Assembly (NCBI GenBank): GCA_903845055.1
Contig: CAIMWF010000084.1
Coordinates: 1-64,000, forward strand
Source: an uncultured Bacteroidales bacterium
GTDB lineage: Bacteria > Bacteroidota > Bacteroidia > Bacteroidales > FEN-979
Length of the DNA: 64,000 bases
Direction of reading: 5' to 3'
Numbering within the stretch: position 1 is the first letter of the stretch; each line of letters begins with the position of its first letter. The notes beneath the pieces are model-generated. The model did no database searches, had not been told where the DNA came from, and saw nothing but the letters and a program-made list of their open reading frames with translations. The position numbers and the translations under genes are program-made. Below are positions 63,458-64,000 of the stretch, in pieces.

Positions 63458-64000
63458 ATGAAAAAGATATTATCATTTTTCCTGGTGGTCCTGCTGTTCG
63501 CTTCCTGCACCAAACTTGAAGACCTGAATAAGAACATCAAGGATCCTCCCAAAGTTCCCGGTGAAACATTATTTACCGCCGCACAAAAACGTCTCTTCGA
63601 CCAGATGGTAACACCCAACGTCAACCTGAATATCTGGAGGATGTTCGTCCAGCAATGGACCGAAACAACCTATACCGACGAAAGTAACTACGACATCATC
63701 ACGCGCCCGATCCCCGGCGATCACTGGAACCAGCTTTATGTGGCCGTGCTGAAAAACCTGGATGAGTCTTCGAAAGTCCTTACAGCCACCGGTAATCTTG
63801 CCGGGGACAATAAGGCGGTTCTGACGAATAAACTCGCCATTGTTGAAGTTATGACCGTATATAGTTACAGCATCCTTGTTGAAACCTTCGGCAATGTTCC
63901 CTACACCCAGGCATTGAAGACCGGGGTCCTGCTGCCGAAATACGACGACGGCCTCACCGTTTACAAGGACCTCATTACCCGCCTGAACGCCGCCATTGCC
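63458..64000 (+). CDS. SusD/RagB-family lipoprotein (C-terminus beyond window edge)
   Basis: The frame is open from ATG 63458 to the window end: 181 residues, no stop. Signal peptide MKKILSFFLVVLLFASC with lipobox Cys17, then ETLFTAAQKRLFDQMV, WRMFVQQWTETTYTDESNYD, HWNQLYVAVLKNLDES and VEVMTVYSYSILVETFGNVPYTQAL, which match the TPR-like start of the SusD-like fold. It is the surface lid that hands substrate to SusC, encoded 10 nt upstream. Partial only because of the window edge. Confidence 0.93.
   Translation, partial: MKKILSFFLVVLLFASCTKLEDLNKNIKDPPKVPGETLFTAAQKRLFDQMVTPNVNLNIWRMFVQQWTETTYTDESNYDIITRPIPGDHWNQLYVAVLKNLDESSKVLTATGNLAGDNKAVLTNKLAIVEVMTVYSYSILVETFGNVPYTQALKTGVLLPKYDDGLTVYKDLITRLNAAIA

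Overview
The window reads as chromosomal DNA of an uncultured-type Bacteroidota (Bacteroidetes) bacterium, probably near Bacteroidales/Marinilabiliales. The grounds are seven proteins ending in a type IX secretion (T9SS) sorting domain, a SusC/SusD pair, a second TonB-dependent receptor with a carboxypeptidase-like plug extension, DUF4271 beside hemD, and repeated TAnnTTTG (-7) promoter elements of the Bacteroidetes primary sigma factor. Base composition looks close to balanced. I see no phage, insertion sequence, tRNA, rRNA or CRISPR. The exact taxon is inference.

Layout. 1-9444: secreted proteins, mostly on the minus strand: a PKD-repeat protein cut by the window edge, a small lipoprotein, an unknown exported protein, and a choice-of-anchor-J/T9SS protein beside a lamin-tail/PKD/T9SS protein. 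9662-12737: dnaK alone, then a lipoprotein. 12807-20019: a plus-strand housekeeping run: panB, an RluA-type pseudouridine synthase, DUF4271, hemD, rnpA, yidD, an S41 protease, cdd and a ChaN-like protein. 20079-30918: minus strand: gtrA, an M28 peptidase, an mnmA-like thiouridylase, a C69 dipeptidase, an SDR, a large BNR/F5-8C/T9SS protein and arginine deiminase. 31085-32860: an ABC exporter, meeting rocD head-on at a perfect hairpin. 34164-39678: a T9SS protein, a TonB receptor with a structured leader, and a UbiD-family decarboxylase. 39848-42021: a ccmBCDE heme-delivery cluster with a Cys-type CcmE. 42136-48002: three tandem paralogous BNR/T9SS proteins, each followed by its own terminator. 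48089-53251: a GNAT-like protein diverging from an LptF/G permease and two glycosyltransferases. 53419-59805: ettA, wbuC, hisS, hutH and two small membrane proteins. 60091-64000: susC and the start of susD.

How genes fit together. panB (pantothenate), hemD (heme) and ccmBCDE (heme delivery to cytochrome c) support cofactor supply and respiration, and the UbiD homologue may serve menaquinone synthesis. Arginine deiminase, ornithine aminotransferase, histidine ammonia-lyase and two exported or secreted peptidases point to protein and amino-acid catabolism. The many T9SS cargos with PKD, BNR and discoidin-like modules and the SusCD pair point to polymer capture at the cell surface. No T9SS machinery gene lies in the window.

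Most notable: (i) at least a dozen intergenic gaps hold short tandem arrays with periods of 7-9 bp, many starting directly after a stop codon, with words shared between loci; (ii) a multi-stem leader with mutually exclusive pairings in front of a TonB receptor; (iii) a CcmE with C-x-x-x-Y instead of H-x-x-x-Y; (iv) an MIO-family ammonia-lyase whose Ala-Ser-Gly triad is Ala-Cys-Gly; (v) an MnmA-like enzyme with CxxC but Tyr at the usual second catalytic Cys. No single novel defence or mobile system was seen.
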